From assembly GCA_022578605.1 (NCBI GenBank), contig MU394063.1:372001-436000 (forward strand): a stretch of DNA of 64,000 nucleotides. The letters are read 5' to 3'. The translations under genes and the position numbers were made by a program. Every line of letters starts with the position of its first letter. The stretch's first letter is position 1. Below, piece after piece: positions 1 to 11,724 of this stretch. The notes beneath the pieces are model-generated. The model was not told where the DNA came from and ran no database searches. It saw only the letters and a list, made by a program, of their open reading frames with translations. Source of the stretch: Camillea tinctor. Its lineage: Eukaryota; Ascomycota; Sordariomycetes; Xylariales; Xylariaceae.

Positions 1-540
1 TCGGGCATCACATCAAGTTCCCGTGGTCAAAGGAGATCAAAGCGGTGGCGATCATCCCCAACTTCCAGGTGCCCACAGCCAAGGCCCGCGAGGTACTGCC
101 CAAGGAGTATCCCAGACAGGATGTGGTACGTGTGACTTCTCTAACCTGCTCTTGGCGTAGCAAAGATTACCCCGACTGACGCTTGCCACCGTCATTAGAC
201 GTTTAATCTACAGCGCATAGCCCTTCTGCCTGTCGCCCTAGGACAGTCGCCACCAGACCCAGACCTGATCTATCTGGCGATGCAGGACAAGCTACACCAA
301 CAGTACCGGCAAACTCTGATCCCGGGGCTAGGCGAAATTGTGCAGTCTATGTCTCCGAGCTCACAAGAAGGCCTTCTCGGTGTGTGCTTGTCAGGCGCTG
401 GGCCGACCATCCTGGCCCTTGCCACCCGCAACTTTGAGCAGATTGCCGAGAGGATCATCAGCAGATTCCGCCAGGAGAACATCGACTGCCAGTGGGAATT
501 GCTGGAACCTGCCGAAGGGACCAAGGTGATCAGGGAATAG
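1..540 (+). CDS. THR1: Homoserine kinase, C-terminal part (5' truncated by window edge)
   Basis: This is the end of a GHMP-family homoserine kinase, which phosphorylates homoserine with ATP in the threonine branch of aspartate-family amino-acid synthesis, in the cytosol. Two exons are visible: 1-125 (codons in frame from base 3) and 199-540, joined across a 73-nt intron (126-198, donor GTACGT, acceptor TTAG). The join reads DVTFNLQRIALLPVALGQ, which restores a conserved segment. Family hallmarks are the VPTAKAREVLPKEYP segment before the intron and the C-terminal glycine-rich LSGAGPTILALA motif. The stop is TAG at 538-540. The N-terminal kinase half, including the ATP-binding PxxxGLGSS motif, lies outside the window. 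The gene appears intact as far as it can be seen. Confidence 0.93.
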
Positions 541-3500
541 GACGCTACCTACAAACGGTATAGGTGAAAGTCAAAATATAAGGCATGAACTTACAAGCGC
601 GCTGTCCCACCCACCTGACGGGAAAGTGAAATAAAATAACGGACGGAAAAAAAAAGGAAAGAGGAGAAAATAAAAAGACACACAGACCATACATAACTCT
701 ACACAACAGGAACTACAACTCAAAACAGAAAAAGAAACGGACAAAATAAAGCTTTGATACCCCACGTGCGTTCGCTATGCATAGACATTCTGCGAACCAA
801 CAGCTAGGCTATTTTTCGTATAAATGCATCTGCTCTCCCCAAAAAGGCGGCCGGTCTAAAAAACCCAACCTGACATAACGCCACATCTCCTTCTTCGAGA
901 CAAGTTCCGAGGCAAGATAGAACCACAGGACCAAAACCCTAAAAGAAATGAGGGGGTGGAAGGCGGCATTGCGCATAAGGAAAAGCAAAAAAAGAACGAA
1001 CGTATGATTTACCGTGCCAGCGGTGCAGGTGACTTTTTTTTTTCTACACCGTTCCCGTAATACAGAAATGAATAACCACGTAGCGTTACATATGCCTGAG
1101 CTGGAAATTAGAAGGGAAAAAAGGAAGAAGAAAAAGGAGCATAAGCTCCCTCGGGCCCTCATAGAAAGAAAACAAACGGGAGCTGGATAGAAAGGGCAGG
1201 GGAGGGGGGGGGGGGGGGGGGGGGTATGAAACGGAAACGGGACCTATAGGCATAGCCATAGGTTAATTGCGAAATGACGACTTCATGATATCAACTCTCC
1301 GTCTCTCTTTAAACCCGAATCCGAACCCGAAAAAGTACATACGATAAAACCAATCAAATAAAGTCAATTAACGATGAGGTGCAAAAAAACAAAACAAACG
1401 AGAGAGATGATATGAGAGAGATCTGACACCTGCAACTGCTACATTACACATTATATTATTTCTTATTATACCTCCCTCTACCTACCTAATCTATCTACCT
1501 TACCTTTTTGCATTTTCCCACTTTCCCTCATCCATTCTTCTCTCCAACCTTAAAACGATGACAATGATAAGGCCATCGCTGCCGATCTGCCGAAGAAAAA
1601 AATGGGGAAGGAGAGAGAGTAGAAATATAGGTCGTTAATTCTTCATCATTACTATTGCTGATTGTTAATTCTTGCTTTTGTTAGAAAGAGAGAGGGGGCC
1701 AGGTGTTCGATTCGCACGCGGCGCTAACTTCAGATACATAAACATACATACTGCATATAGTAGCTAGGCTATAGGGTTATTATAGTGTACCTATAGCATA
1801 TATTGTGTGATCAATCCCCGTGGCTATCTCATCCCCCATCTTCATCTCCATCTCCATCCCATCCCATCCCATCCTATTTCATTCCATCAAATAGTATACC
1901 TATGTACGAGTATGTAATCTCTGCAGTCTTACATACCTTAAACCTCACCTACCTATCTACCTTGTCATCTCCCCTCCCACCCCCGGTCCGCCCAATCGGT
2001 ACTCTCCAGCCCCAAGTTCTCGGCATACGTACCTACATAGTACATGACGGGAGGGTTACAGTACCGAAGTTGTCGGTTTTTTTCTTTTCTTTGCTTTTTT
2101 CCCCTTTTCTCCTTATTCCTATTTTCCTATTCCTTCGTTCCCCTTTTCTTTTTTTTTTTGTTTTGCGTTCCGCGTATTTCCACTGTCCTGCATAGCATGG
2201 CGTACGCACGCTCAGACACACAATCCAAAGAAGAAAAACAAAGAAACCAATATCGCATCGCATCGTATCTCGCGTGCTCGCTCATTTTCTTTTTCTTTTG
2301 GTTCCAGCCCTCCCTTCCGAGAGCCAAGCGCAGCCCAAAAAAAAAAAACCCCAAGCCTGGTCAGTCAGCCTCTCTATCCGTCTTATCCTTCTTCCCCCTT
2401 CCTAAACCGAACTAAAAAATGGCTTTTTTTATTATTCCTACACACGCGCTCGGCCTTAATAGGACCCTGATATAGGGGTAAGGTTCGCGCGCGCGGCGTT
2501 TTAAAAAAAGACTTAGATAAACCTGAATAATACATACATACATGACATAGGACATAGGACAGGTAATCTACGTTACACTGGGATAACCTAGTATTTAACC
2601 TAGAAGCGTTTTAATAGGCCGATGTCATATACTTAATTGAGCAATTTGCTGTGTACTACATCGCTACTACAGGTGCATGCAGTTAGTTATCGATATTTTT
2701 TTCTTTTCTTCCCCCCTTTTTTCTTTCTTTCCATGTACGAAGCACATAACCTACCTAGTGTAGTAGATAGCACCTAGCTACTAGGTAACCTATCTTCCCC
2801 TTACCCTCCTGTTCCCTGCCCTGACCGAAACGATATCCTTTCCTCTGCCCCCACTACCCCTCCTTGATCAACATTCCAGCTCTCATGCACGCCAACATAC
2901 CCGCGCGGACACTATTGTTTGTTCTATATTCACTCTAGTGTAGTTAGTATAGTATAGTGGCTTAGCCCACTATAGCCTTGGCGTTGTGTAATCCAAAAGT
3001 CCTGCGGGAAAAAACGGGGCCCCGGGTTTTTTTTGTTCGGGGATGCTGATTTGGGGCTGGACTAGGCTGGGCTGGCGTTTTTGCCCCCATGTCATATCAT
3101 CTAGGGGGGGGAATGCAAGACATACATTTAAGGACTCTTCATATTTGTACATATGTATGCAGATGCAACGTTTCCCCTTCTTCCTGAACCATTCATCTTC
3201 ATGATATTCGGCCGTACGGCACCGTGCGGCCGGGAGCGAAAGGGAAGGTATTTCCTACCTTAACTAGCAAGAAAACAGGGAACAGTAATAGCTGGCATGT
3301 GAAATCGACAGGATAAGGATAAGGAGTGGGGATGTCGGCGATGAAGGCGAGAATGGGGAAAATAGGAATAGCTTGGTGGGATAGCAGGTAGGTAGGCAGG
3401 GAGCTGAGGTCAATCTTCCCGGATATCGCTTGATTAGTGTACACCTCTCTTCTTCTTTTGTTCTATCTCACCCCCGGTCGATGGGTTACCCCCGGCTAGC

Positions 3501-4372
3501 CTTCCGAATACGCGTAGCACGACCCGGAGCATTATTATCACATCACGTCGCATTCTGTTTTATTTTATTTTGCTGTGAGTAGGCGGCCCAGCAGCGGCAG
3601 ATGGAGCAAAAGTAATCCGCCACACAAGGTATTCGTTGGTAAGTCTTACCGAAACGAGCCTCTCAGGTGATGAGATAACCACCTGCTGAGGACGAGCCCA
3701 AGGGAGATCTGATCTGGTCCGGCCGGTCTCGAGCCGCCATCTCACCCCACATATCATGCATGACTGTGTAATACGTAACGAAGCTGCAGAACGTAGTATG
3801 GGGACCTGACGTGCCCCTACGCAGAGCATGCCATGTGTAGTAAGTGCCTGGGCACGCTCGGCGAATCGTCTATAAACACATCTAGAGGGCCACGAGAACC
3901 GGTTTGATACACAAACGCTATGTATGTATATAGAAGGAGTGACCAGGAAAACGAGCACAATGCAGCTTCAACGTCGTATCCGCACTCGGCTGTAGTGTAG
4001 TTCGGTTCTAGCGCACTGGCTTAGTGCTGGCATGCCTGTCATGCTTCTAGATCCCGTAAAGCGAAATTTGGCATCCTCGATTCTTCTCCCCTACTCCTGG
4101 GGTGGCATGCACAGCGCTTAGAATAATATGGAGCTGACAGTCCTCGTTGAGCGAGTAGTTTAATTCATCGTCGATAATGGCCGCGAACAGTGCAAAAGTG
4201 CATGGTGGCGGTAAGTATATAGGGAGAGCCTCCTGCTGCTATTCGCTCTGGACGTTACCTAGGACGGCCTTCTCCCCTTTCTCCCTGAGACTGGTAATGT
4301 CCCTCAAGGTACTCCCCTGTTTTCCTGCTTGAAGCTTTCCTTTAAGTGCCTATAGAGTGGTAGCTTGAAACG
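541..4372. other. Gene-free intergenic region, 3.8 kb
   Basis: No convincing gene is seen. The stretch is rich in pyrimidine and A tracts, simple-sequence runs (a G tract at about 1204-1224) and short TAGGTA/CCTACCTA-type words. The open frames are short, overlap on both strands and have compositionally driven translations (poly-F/S/L or K/R). The last part, 4200-4372, should hold the promoter of the downstream oxidoreductase; a TATA-like GTATATAG lies near 4214. The length is unusual relative to neighbouring gaps. Confidence 0.6.
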
Positions 4373-5933
4373 ATGGTGAACCGGGCCTGGCTAGGGGCTA
4401 CCGCCCTTGCAGTGGCGTTTGTGAAAGCTCAAAGCACGTGTGAGGTCGTCGAAAGCCAGACGGGAATCTCGATGCTAATGCCTTTGACCATTGACTATTC
4501 TAATGAACAGTCGGAATACTGGTCGACATCATGCGGTGGCTTAAAACCCACATGCATCCTAGCACCATCTACCGCTGATGAAGTCGCCGCCATTGTTTCT
4601 GTCCTGCGCAACAACAACGAGACCTTTGCGATCAAGTCCGGTGGACACAACCCGAATAACTGGTTTGCTAGTGTCAACGATGGACCACTTATCTCGACTA
4701 AGAACCTCAACGAAGTCATCTTCGACCCTGCAACCGAGACGGTGAGGGTCGGACCGGGAAACCGTTGGGACGATGTAGCTGCCGAGCTCGATGGAACTGG
4801 GTATACTGTTGTCGGTGGCAGAATCGGCAATGTCGGCGTCGGTGGTTACCTACTAGGAGGTGAGTGCAAATGATTTCGATGATGGACAAGAGCCTGGTAA
4901 CTGATTCTACCAATCAACAGGAGGGCTAAGCTTTATGAGTACGCAATACGGCTGGGGGGCCAATTCGATCCTTGAGTACACGCTTGTCTTAGCGAATGCA
5001 TCCATCATTACCGTGTCGGAGTCTAGCCATCCGGATATCTACATGGCGCTGAAAGGCGGTGGGAACAACTTTGGCATTGTGACTTCGTATCTTCTCCAGG
5101 CGTATCCCCAAGGGGATGTCTGGGGAGGAAACCTCGTCTACGACGCGACGCCGGAGAATACGGCTGCTCTGCTCGAAGCTGTGCGTGTCTTTACCGAGAA
5201 CTACCCCGATGACAAAGCGGGCATCATCATGACTGCCGAGCGGACACTTGCCACCCTCGCGGATATCTGGGTCATATTCCTGTATTATAATGGACCTGAA
5301 CCACCGTCGGGGGTCTTCGAGGGCTTCACAGCTGTGCCTCATAGCATAGACACGACCAAGACGCAATCGATGAACAGCCTACTCAGCGCAAACAATTGGG
5401 CTGTCATCAAGGGCAGCGTGTACACAATCGGAACCGAGTCGATGCCCTTGCCGACAGGGGCTGACGCTCCGGAGGTTATGCAATCTATATATGACCATTG
5501 GGTCAACGTTAGCGACACGGTTAAATTCGTGCCAGGGCTCGTTGCCAGCATCGCATTTCAGCCGCTGCCCAAGCAGATCGCAAGGCTCGCCAAGGAAAAG
5601 GGCGGGGACATGCTAGACCTGGACGACGACATCAACCGCATCGTCATAGAGCTGGACTACAGCTTCTGGTTCGACTCGGACTATGCCAAGATCGACACGA
5701 CGATGCGAGACACGTACGAGGGCTTCCAGTCATTAGTGAAGGGCTACCAGCAGAGCGGCTCGCTCCCGTCCGATGTGTACCTACCCTTATTCCAGAACGA
5801 TTGCTTCTATCCGCAGGATTACTTTGGTCGGCTCAGACCCGAGAAGCTGGCACTGGCCAAGAAGGTACAAGCTGACGTTGATCCGAATGGTCTCTGGAGA
5901 GATAGGACTGGGGGGTTCAAGATCCCGGCGTAA
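4373..5933 (+). CDS. Secreted FAD-linked oxidoreductase (PCMH/berberine-bridge type)
   Basis: A 499-residue flavoprotein of the FAD_binding_4 plus BBE family, which oxidises alcohols, sugars or secondary-metabolite intermediates using covalently held FAD. Exons are 4373-4859 and 4921-5933. The 61-nt intron (GTGAGT...ACAG) splits a glycine codon and the join restores LLGGGLSFMSTQYGW, the typical FAD-domain signature. An N-terminal hydrophobic stretch (residues 1-20) looks like a signal peptide. His92 in KSGGH is the expected site of 8-alpha-histidyl FAD linkage. The cysteine that gives bicovalent flavinylation in many relatives (three residues before the VG of the VGxxG motif) is Ile151, so linkage is probably through His only. 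The C-terminal BBE region (about residues 450-499, NDCFYPQDYFGRL) is present. No biosynthetic genes flank it, so the substrate is unknown. Confidence 0.9.
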
Positions 5934-6549
5934 AGGGGCAGTTGTTGGTAGTTTAGAGGTGAGAAGGTTAAAGTTTAAGGATGTAGTGGAAGATGGATCC
6001 TTTCTTGGATTTATTAGTCATCGTTAAATAAATTAGTAAAAAGATCGTCCTTTCTACACAGCTACGCTACTACGTAATATGATGCATCAGTCTTACAGTT
6101 AAGGCTGAATTGAACGTGACTTCCAAGGTTCATGTGTGTAACCTTTTCTTTTCTTTTTTTCCGCTTTTTTCTTCTCTTGACCTACAGCGGAGATAAAAAT
6201 AGCTTTCCCTTACCTAAGTTTTATTTGGATTAGTGCGGGGAGGCTCTAAAGAAAAAGGAATACCCGCTAAACTTAAGCCCGCATATTGTCTCCATTGTAC
6301 ATATGTACACTAGGCATACTAACCTACTATGTATTTACTAATTAAATTTCTTACCTAACCTGGTTGTACAATACGTTACCTAAGTCCCTCCCATCCTCCT
6401 TAAGCTATATCTCTCCTAAACCTACCCAGGTACATAACCTATTTACTAATACTTACTCTACCTACATAATAGTATAACCGCTTCAATTTATTCCCCTATT
6501 TGCCTACCTTTATGCCAGTGACCTAGGATAAATCAGCTATCAAGTGCGC
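5934..6549. other. Intergenic region between FAD oxidase and SCY1-like gene
   Basis: This stretch holds the 3' UTR of the upstream gene and the leader of the next one. It contains a T/C-rich tract at about 6140-6180 and repeated TACCTA/ACCTAC words from about 6310 to 6480. No ORF with protein-like composition is seen. Confidence 0.6.
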
Positions 6550-8904
6550 ATGGATTTCCTCAAGTCGGCGGTCGCATCCGCCATTGCCCAAGGGCCACCT
6601 TTCCCCTATAGCTTCGGCGACAAGGTCGACGTCGATTCCTCTATCTGGACCCTCTATAATGGCACGCGCCGCGCCGACGGCTCTAACTGTAGTATATTCT
6701 CCTTCGATGTCACCGCCAACCGTTCGCGTTTACCGCTCGCCAAAAACGCGCTTAAGAAGCTGCGCACCATGCGCCATCCCGGTGTCATCAGGGTCCTAGA
6801 CGCCGTCGAGACCGACTCCTATATCTATATCGCTACCGAGCGCCTGGTGCCCCTGCGCTGGCACGTCCGCCGGAAGAGCCTGAGCCCCGAGACTATCAAA
6901 TGGGGTCTGTACAGTATCGCCCAGACCGTCAAGTTTATCAACGACGAGGGCTCCTCCATCCACGGCAGCCTGCGCGTCGGATCCATATACACGTCGGAAA
7001 GCGGCGAGTGGAAACTGGGCGGATTCGAGATTCTCAGTAATGTTAAGGATGATGAGGCTATAATATACACGTACGGGAGCATGGTGCCCGACTCGAGTAG
7101 ATACACACCACCGGAATTGGCACGCTCAGGATGGGACGCGATAAAACAGGGCCCCCATTCAGCCGTTGATGCCTACAACTTTGGAACAACGATATTCGAG
7201 GTATTTAATGGCGATTTCTTAGGCGCGGACCAGGCGGGACAGACGAAAGGCATACCACCTACCATGCATGCGGGATACAAGCGACTCGTAAACGCAAACC
7301 CCAAAGCAAGAATTGCTGTGAAGACATTTTTGGAACAAGGACGGCGGTCGGGCGGGTTCTTCGATTCAACTCTAATAAAGCTTACCGAGGGCATCGACAA
7401 TCTGGGAGTCAAGTCGGAAGAGGAGAGGGAACAGTTGTTAGATGACCTAGACCAGCTATCAGACGATTTCCCCGAAGATTTCTTCAAGATGAAAGTACTG
7501 CCAGAATTACTGAAATCGGTTGAATATGGCGGCGGCGGGCCCAAGGCGTTTAGTGTGGTCATGAAGATATCTACGAAGCTTGCGAACGAAGACTTTGAGG
7601 CTAGAGTTCAGCCCGTGGTTATCCGGTTATTCACGAACCCTGACAGAGCGATTCGGGTGTGCCTCTTGGATAACCTACCGTTGATGATAGACAGACTACC
7701 CCAGAAGGTGGTTAACGACAAGATATTTCCCAATTTAGTATCCGGCTTTACAGATCTCGCGCCTGTTGTCCGCGAGCAAACGCTTAAATCAGTACTCGTT
7801 ATTATCAATAAGCTATCGGATCGCACCATCAATGGCGAACTGCTGAAATATCTAGCCAAGACAGCCAACGACGAGCAACCTGGAATTAGGACGAACACTA
7901 CCATCTGTCTTGGCAAGATCGCCAAGAACCTTGGTTCCTCGTCCCGGGCCAAAGTTCTTATCGCCGCCTTTACGCGCTCCCTGCGTGATCCATTCGTGCA
8001 TGCGCGCAACGCCGCTCTCCTAGCCCTGGCGGCGACGTGTGAGTTTTTTACCGAGGAGGAATGTGCCTCTCGCGTCCTTCCGGCCATCTGCCCATCCCTG
8101 ATCGACAAGGAAAAGCTCGTGCGGGACCAAGCGAGTAAGACCATGGATATTTACTTGCAGCGGATCCGCAAAGCTGCCGCCAACATGCCAGACACGGTCC
8201 TACCACCGCCGCAAACTGCCGAGGCCGCCGGCCCGCGTATGAGCACTCCGCAGCCCCATGAGGCATCCTCGTCCTCGTGGGCAGGCTGGGCTATCTCCTC
8301 GTTCACCAACAAGCTCTCTGCTGCTTCGGGTGAGATGCAGCCCACCGCAACTCCTAGCAACGGGACGCCCACACCCACTGCTGCTTCCCCACCACCCCAT
8401 CCCTCTACAAGCGGTAGCGGCCTCGACCCGCGCCGCGTGACCTCGTCGTCTGCCTCCGCGCTCCACCGCCAAGCCGTCAAGTCGCCCTCGCTATCCCCCG
8501 CACCCTCCACCACTGCCGCAGACGCATACTTCAAGGACGAAGAAGACAACGACGGGGATGCATGGGGCGCCATGGACGACAACCAGGACGGGAACGGGGA
8601 CGGGGGCTTCTTCGACGCACCCTCCTCCGCGACACATACGACTGCTACTACTACGACGACCAGCAGCAAACCCTTCGACGACGGCGCCGAGCCCGACTTC
8701 GCAGGGTGGCTCGCCGCGCAGGCGCAGAAGAAAGCGGGTACGCCGGGAGGGAAACCGCTACCGAAGGGGCTGAGCAAGTCAGCGGCGGTGGGGGGTAAAA
8801 AGCCAATAGTGACAAGCAAGAAACCTGTCGTGGCGAAGAAGAAGATAGATATGAAGCCTAAGGAGACGGGGGATGATGATGACGCGTGGGGCGATGGGTG
8901 GTAA
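6550..8904 (+). CDS. SCY1-like pseudokinase with HEAT repeats (Cex1/Scyl1 family)
   Basis: A 784-residue, apparently single-exon protein. Relatives (yeast Cex1, animal SCYL1) act in Golgi-ER COPI traffic and in tRNA export at the cytoplasmic face of the nuclear pore. The ATG at 6550 was chosen because the frame upstream has only a GTG, and MDFLKSAVASAI matches the family's N terminus. Residues about 15-300 form a degenerate kinase fold: the catalytic HRD is replaced by IHGSLRVGS (about residue 137), DFG by GGFE (about 157), and no VAIK lysine is evident, so it should be catalytically dead. Residues about 320-550 are alpha-helical HEAT-like repeats. The remainder is disordered, rich in S/T/P, and ends in an acidic stretch closing with DDDDAWGDGW, a tail typical of the family that resembles coatomer-binding tryptophan motifs. 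Confidence 0.92.
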   Translation: MDFLKSAVASAIAQGPPFPYSFGDKVDVDSSIWTLYNGTRRADGSNCSIFSFDVTANRSRLPLAKNALKKLRTMRHPGVIRVLDAVETDSYIYIATERLVPLRWHVRRKSLSPETIKWGLYSIAQTVKFINDEGSSIHGSLRVGSIYTSESGEWKLGGFEILSNVKDDEAIIYTYGSMVPDSSRYTPPELARSGWDAIKQGPHSAVDAYNFGTTIFEVFNGDFLGADQAGQTKGIPPTMHAGYKRLVNANPKARIAVKTFLEQGRRSGGFFDSTLIKLTEGIDNLGVKSEEEREQLLDDLDQLSDDFPEDFFKMKVLPELLKSVEYGGGGPKAFSVVMKISTKLANEDFEARVQPVVIRLFTNPDRAIRVCLLDNLPLMIDRLPQKVVNDKIFPNLVSGFTDLAPVVREQTLKSVLVIINKLSDRTINGELLKYLAKTANDEQPGIRTNTTICLGKIAKNLGSSSRAKVLIAAFTRSLRDPFVHARNAALLALAATCEFFTEEECASRVLPAICPSLIDKEKLVRDQASKTMDIYLQRIRKAAANMPDTVLPPPQTAEAAGPRMSTPQPHEASSSSWAGWAISSFTNKLSAASGEMQPTATPSNGTPTPTAASPPPHPSTSGSGLDPRRVTSSSASALHRQAVKSPSLSPAPSTTAADAYFKDEEDNDGDAWGAMDDNQDGNGDGGFFDAPSSATHTTATTTTTSSKPFDDGAEPDFAGWLAAQAQKKAGTPGGKPLPKGLSKSAAVGGKKPIVTSKKPVVAKKKIDMKPKETGDDDDAWGDGW

Positions 8905-10377
8905 TTCTAGTATTGGTGCTTATTCGATCGAAGATTAATTGTGATTGCGGGATGAGAGGGAAAAGGGAAGGAAAATAAGGGAGATGAAGGAATGGACAAG
9001 GATGGAGGTGGAGGGATCAAAAAAACAAGATAAGGTTCAAATGGGAGAGCTATCTGCACCTATACTCAGCTAGGTATCGTGGCGGAAAGGAGAGCTGCGG
9101 GATAGCTTGGGCAGGCAGATAAGTTGGATTGGAATAGGATACTTTGAGTTCTTGTTAGGCTGGTAGAAAAAAATCAGGGTTCGTGGATGATGCAAGATAG
9201 GCAGTAGATACCTAGAGTTGGGAACTTGGGGTTTACATGTCAATTTTTTTTAATTTCTTTTTATGTTCTTGGGTATTATACTACAAGCAACCTACCTAGC
9301 AATTATCCGAGCGTCGTTACTAGGTACGAATGGATGGATAAGAAGTATTGAATATCACTTCATAATATCGAATTATCACATATTCTAATCTTGCGGTCTA
9401 TTTCTGGTTGGCTTGGATATCTACCCTGGATGTAGTGTTTAAATCAAGGGAAATAAGGGACGTGGAGTGTGTTAGATGGAGGGGGAATAAAAAACACCCA
9501 GGGGGAATATCAACAATATTGAATTTTATCCAGTGAATCTAATTATCGGTATACAATACATGTAATCGAGGTTAGTCAAATGTATCATCATACAGGTTAT
9601 AAAAGGGGACAAGGGGAGAAGCATATCAATATACCACCACCCTACCACCCATCACTACCCATATCATAGCCAGCTCTATATAAGTAAGCCTGTCAATTCT
9701 TTGCATCTCCCAGTCTGATATTATAGCACCTCATTCTACTGCCTACGTACGTATCATACCATATTGATAATACCGCGAGTCGCATAGGCCTAATCTTCAC
9801 CCCTTTTCCTCTTCCTCGTTTCCACCCCCTCCCGCCCCTCTATTAATACCTGCATAACCCCGTTACAACCATGTAGTCACACACAGAAGCAGAGAGAACA
9901 GAAATAATTCCCAGGTGACCTAAGTCCCCTATTCTCTAAGAAGAGTCTATCTGCTGATCTATCCATTCCGAGGGAGTAAATTACTTTTTCTCCCCCCCCC
10001 CCCTTCCTACTACTAACCGCTGTTGCCGCCGCTGCGAGTACTTCAACTTAGTCAACAGCCTCGACTTTTTTTACTTACTAACTCGGAACGAGAATTATTC
10101 CCCTTCCCATTTCCCATTCCCTGCGTATTTATCTCTCTTCAAACCCTTTATTCCGTAACCGTGTCCGTAGTACTGAGCCCCCTTACCCCTTCACCAGAAC
10201 GCCAAGCAGCAAAAAAAAGACAAAAAAGAAATACCCCAAATGCATGCCAAAGAAATCACGAAGCTTTCGGAACAAAAACTATAATAAAGAAAAAACTGTC
10301 CATAGTCTTGGACCGGCTGCGGGGGCCAACGGAAAATATCCGGAAGCGAGCTCGACCTGCCTTCCCGGAAACCCAGA
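8905..10377. other. Intergenic region between convergent SCY1-like and LST8 genes
   Basis: The 3' ends of two convergent genes face each other across 1.47 kb. Only UTR-like, low-complexity sequence is seen, including purine-rich tracts after 8930, a C-run near 9993-10002 and A-rich stretches around 10210-10300. The open frame at 10023-10385 is compositionally biased and antisense-adjacent to LST8, and is not considered a gene. Confidence 0.6.
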
Positions 10378-11724
10378 CTATCTAGCTTCCGAGTAATCGT
10401 TCAGGGCGACACAGACGGCGCCGCGGTGATGCCCGTTGTACTGGCGGATGACCTGCTGGCTGCCGAGCTCCCACAACCGCGCATAATGGTCGCTGCACGC
10501 CGTCACCAGGTACGCCGAGTCGGCGCTGAAGGCGCAGTCCCATACCCAGCGCTGGTGGCCCGTCAGCGTCGCCTCCAAGGGGTACGGCTTGGGCCCCTGG
10601 TCACCGGGGGAGTCGAGCGGGGGCGGGCGGGGCAGGATGCCGTTGCCGTTCGTCGGCGCGCCTGGCGCTATGGGTAATTGTGCCGAGATGGAGGGGTCTG
10701 CCTCGACGGGGGGTGGAGCGGGCGCCTCGGGGTCCACGCGCGTCACTTCCCAGATCTTGGCGGTGTGGTCTGCGGAGCAGGTCGCGAGCTTCTTGACGTC
10801 TGGGGATAGGATGATTCGAGTGATGTACTCTTTGTGCGCTGAGAATTGGGTTACGGGTACAAGATTCGTTCTATCGTAGTTTTGTAGCAAATTCCAGACA
10901 AAAACATTACCCTATTACAACCAAATTAGCTATGAATATTGCCATAACAAAAACAGCACCTCTTGCCACATGCTTATTTGCTTGATATTAATGGGGCGTG
11001 GGAGGGGTTAAGGTAGGGATGGATGCAGCCACTTCGCAACATACAGCATTATTGGCAGCGCATAGTAAGCTTCCATCGCTCGCAACAGTGACGCTCGAGA
11101 CGGATACGTCCTCCTCGGGGATCAACTGATGGGGACAATTGTTTTCGGCTAAATCCCATACGCGCACGCTGCCGCCGCGATCGCAACTGATGATTTCTCC
11201 CTGGTTTGGGTGAATGACAACGTCGTTTACGGCGTGTCCATGGTTGTAACTTCGCTGTATAGTGCCGCTACGCGTCTCCCAGATCTTCACAGTGCCATCT
11301 TCAGAGCTAGTGACCATCCACTTTCCCTCGCAGTGAAAGGCGACGCCGGTTATGTTCCCCGTGTGTCCCTCGAAGGTCAATAGCGGATTCGGGTTAGTGG
11401 ATTTTATGTCAAAGAGCTTGACGGTATGGTGACCGGCGGCGGCTAGGAAGCGCTTGTCCGGGGAAATGCAAAGGCGGTTGACCTGCGAGTCGGGATGCTG
11501 GATGGTGCGAGAGCAGATTCCGGACAGAGCCTCCCAGAAGCTTCATATAGGAATTTCGCGTTAGGGGTAAAGTTCAAAAGCCTTGCTCGGTTAATCTGGC
11601 ATGGTCACGTACCGGATCGTGTGGTCATAACCAGCTACATTGCCATGTGGTTAGCCGGGGGTCATTATACAAAAAGGTAAGGCTGATAGGAGTTGGTCGA
11701 ACCTGTGCAAAGAATGACAGACAT
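10378..11724 (-). CDS. LST8: Lst8/mLST8-type WD40 subunit of TOR complexes
   Basis: A seven-blade WD40 protein that stabilises the TOR kinase domain in TORC1 and TORC2. Four exons on the minus strand: 11724-11703, 11634-11613, 11540-11045 and 10911-10378, giving 357 residues. The first two coding exons are only 22 nt each. Their assignment rests on exact recovery of the family N terminus, MSVILCTAGYDHTIRFWEA, with GTGCAT, GTACGT and GTATGT-type splice signals. Blade signatures include TVKIWET, SVRVWDL, GNVFVWNL, TAKIWEV and YARLWEL, and the C terminus HHRGAVCVALND closes the propeller. A proline-rich insert of about 54 residues (238-291) sits between blades 6 and 7; yeast and human proteins have a much shorter loop there. 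The identity is firm; the function of the insert is unknown. Confidence 0.93.

Noticed and set aside
1803..2415. Open frames of 120-130 codons on the plus strand
   Set aside because: They overlap opposite-strand frames, and the translations are poly-F/S/L from T/C-rich DNA, as expected for noncoding pyrimidine tracts.
3560..3958. 132-codon minus-strand ORF
   Set aside because: No recognisable domain or splice-supported extension; composition is not protein-like beyond chance.
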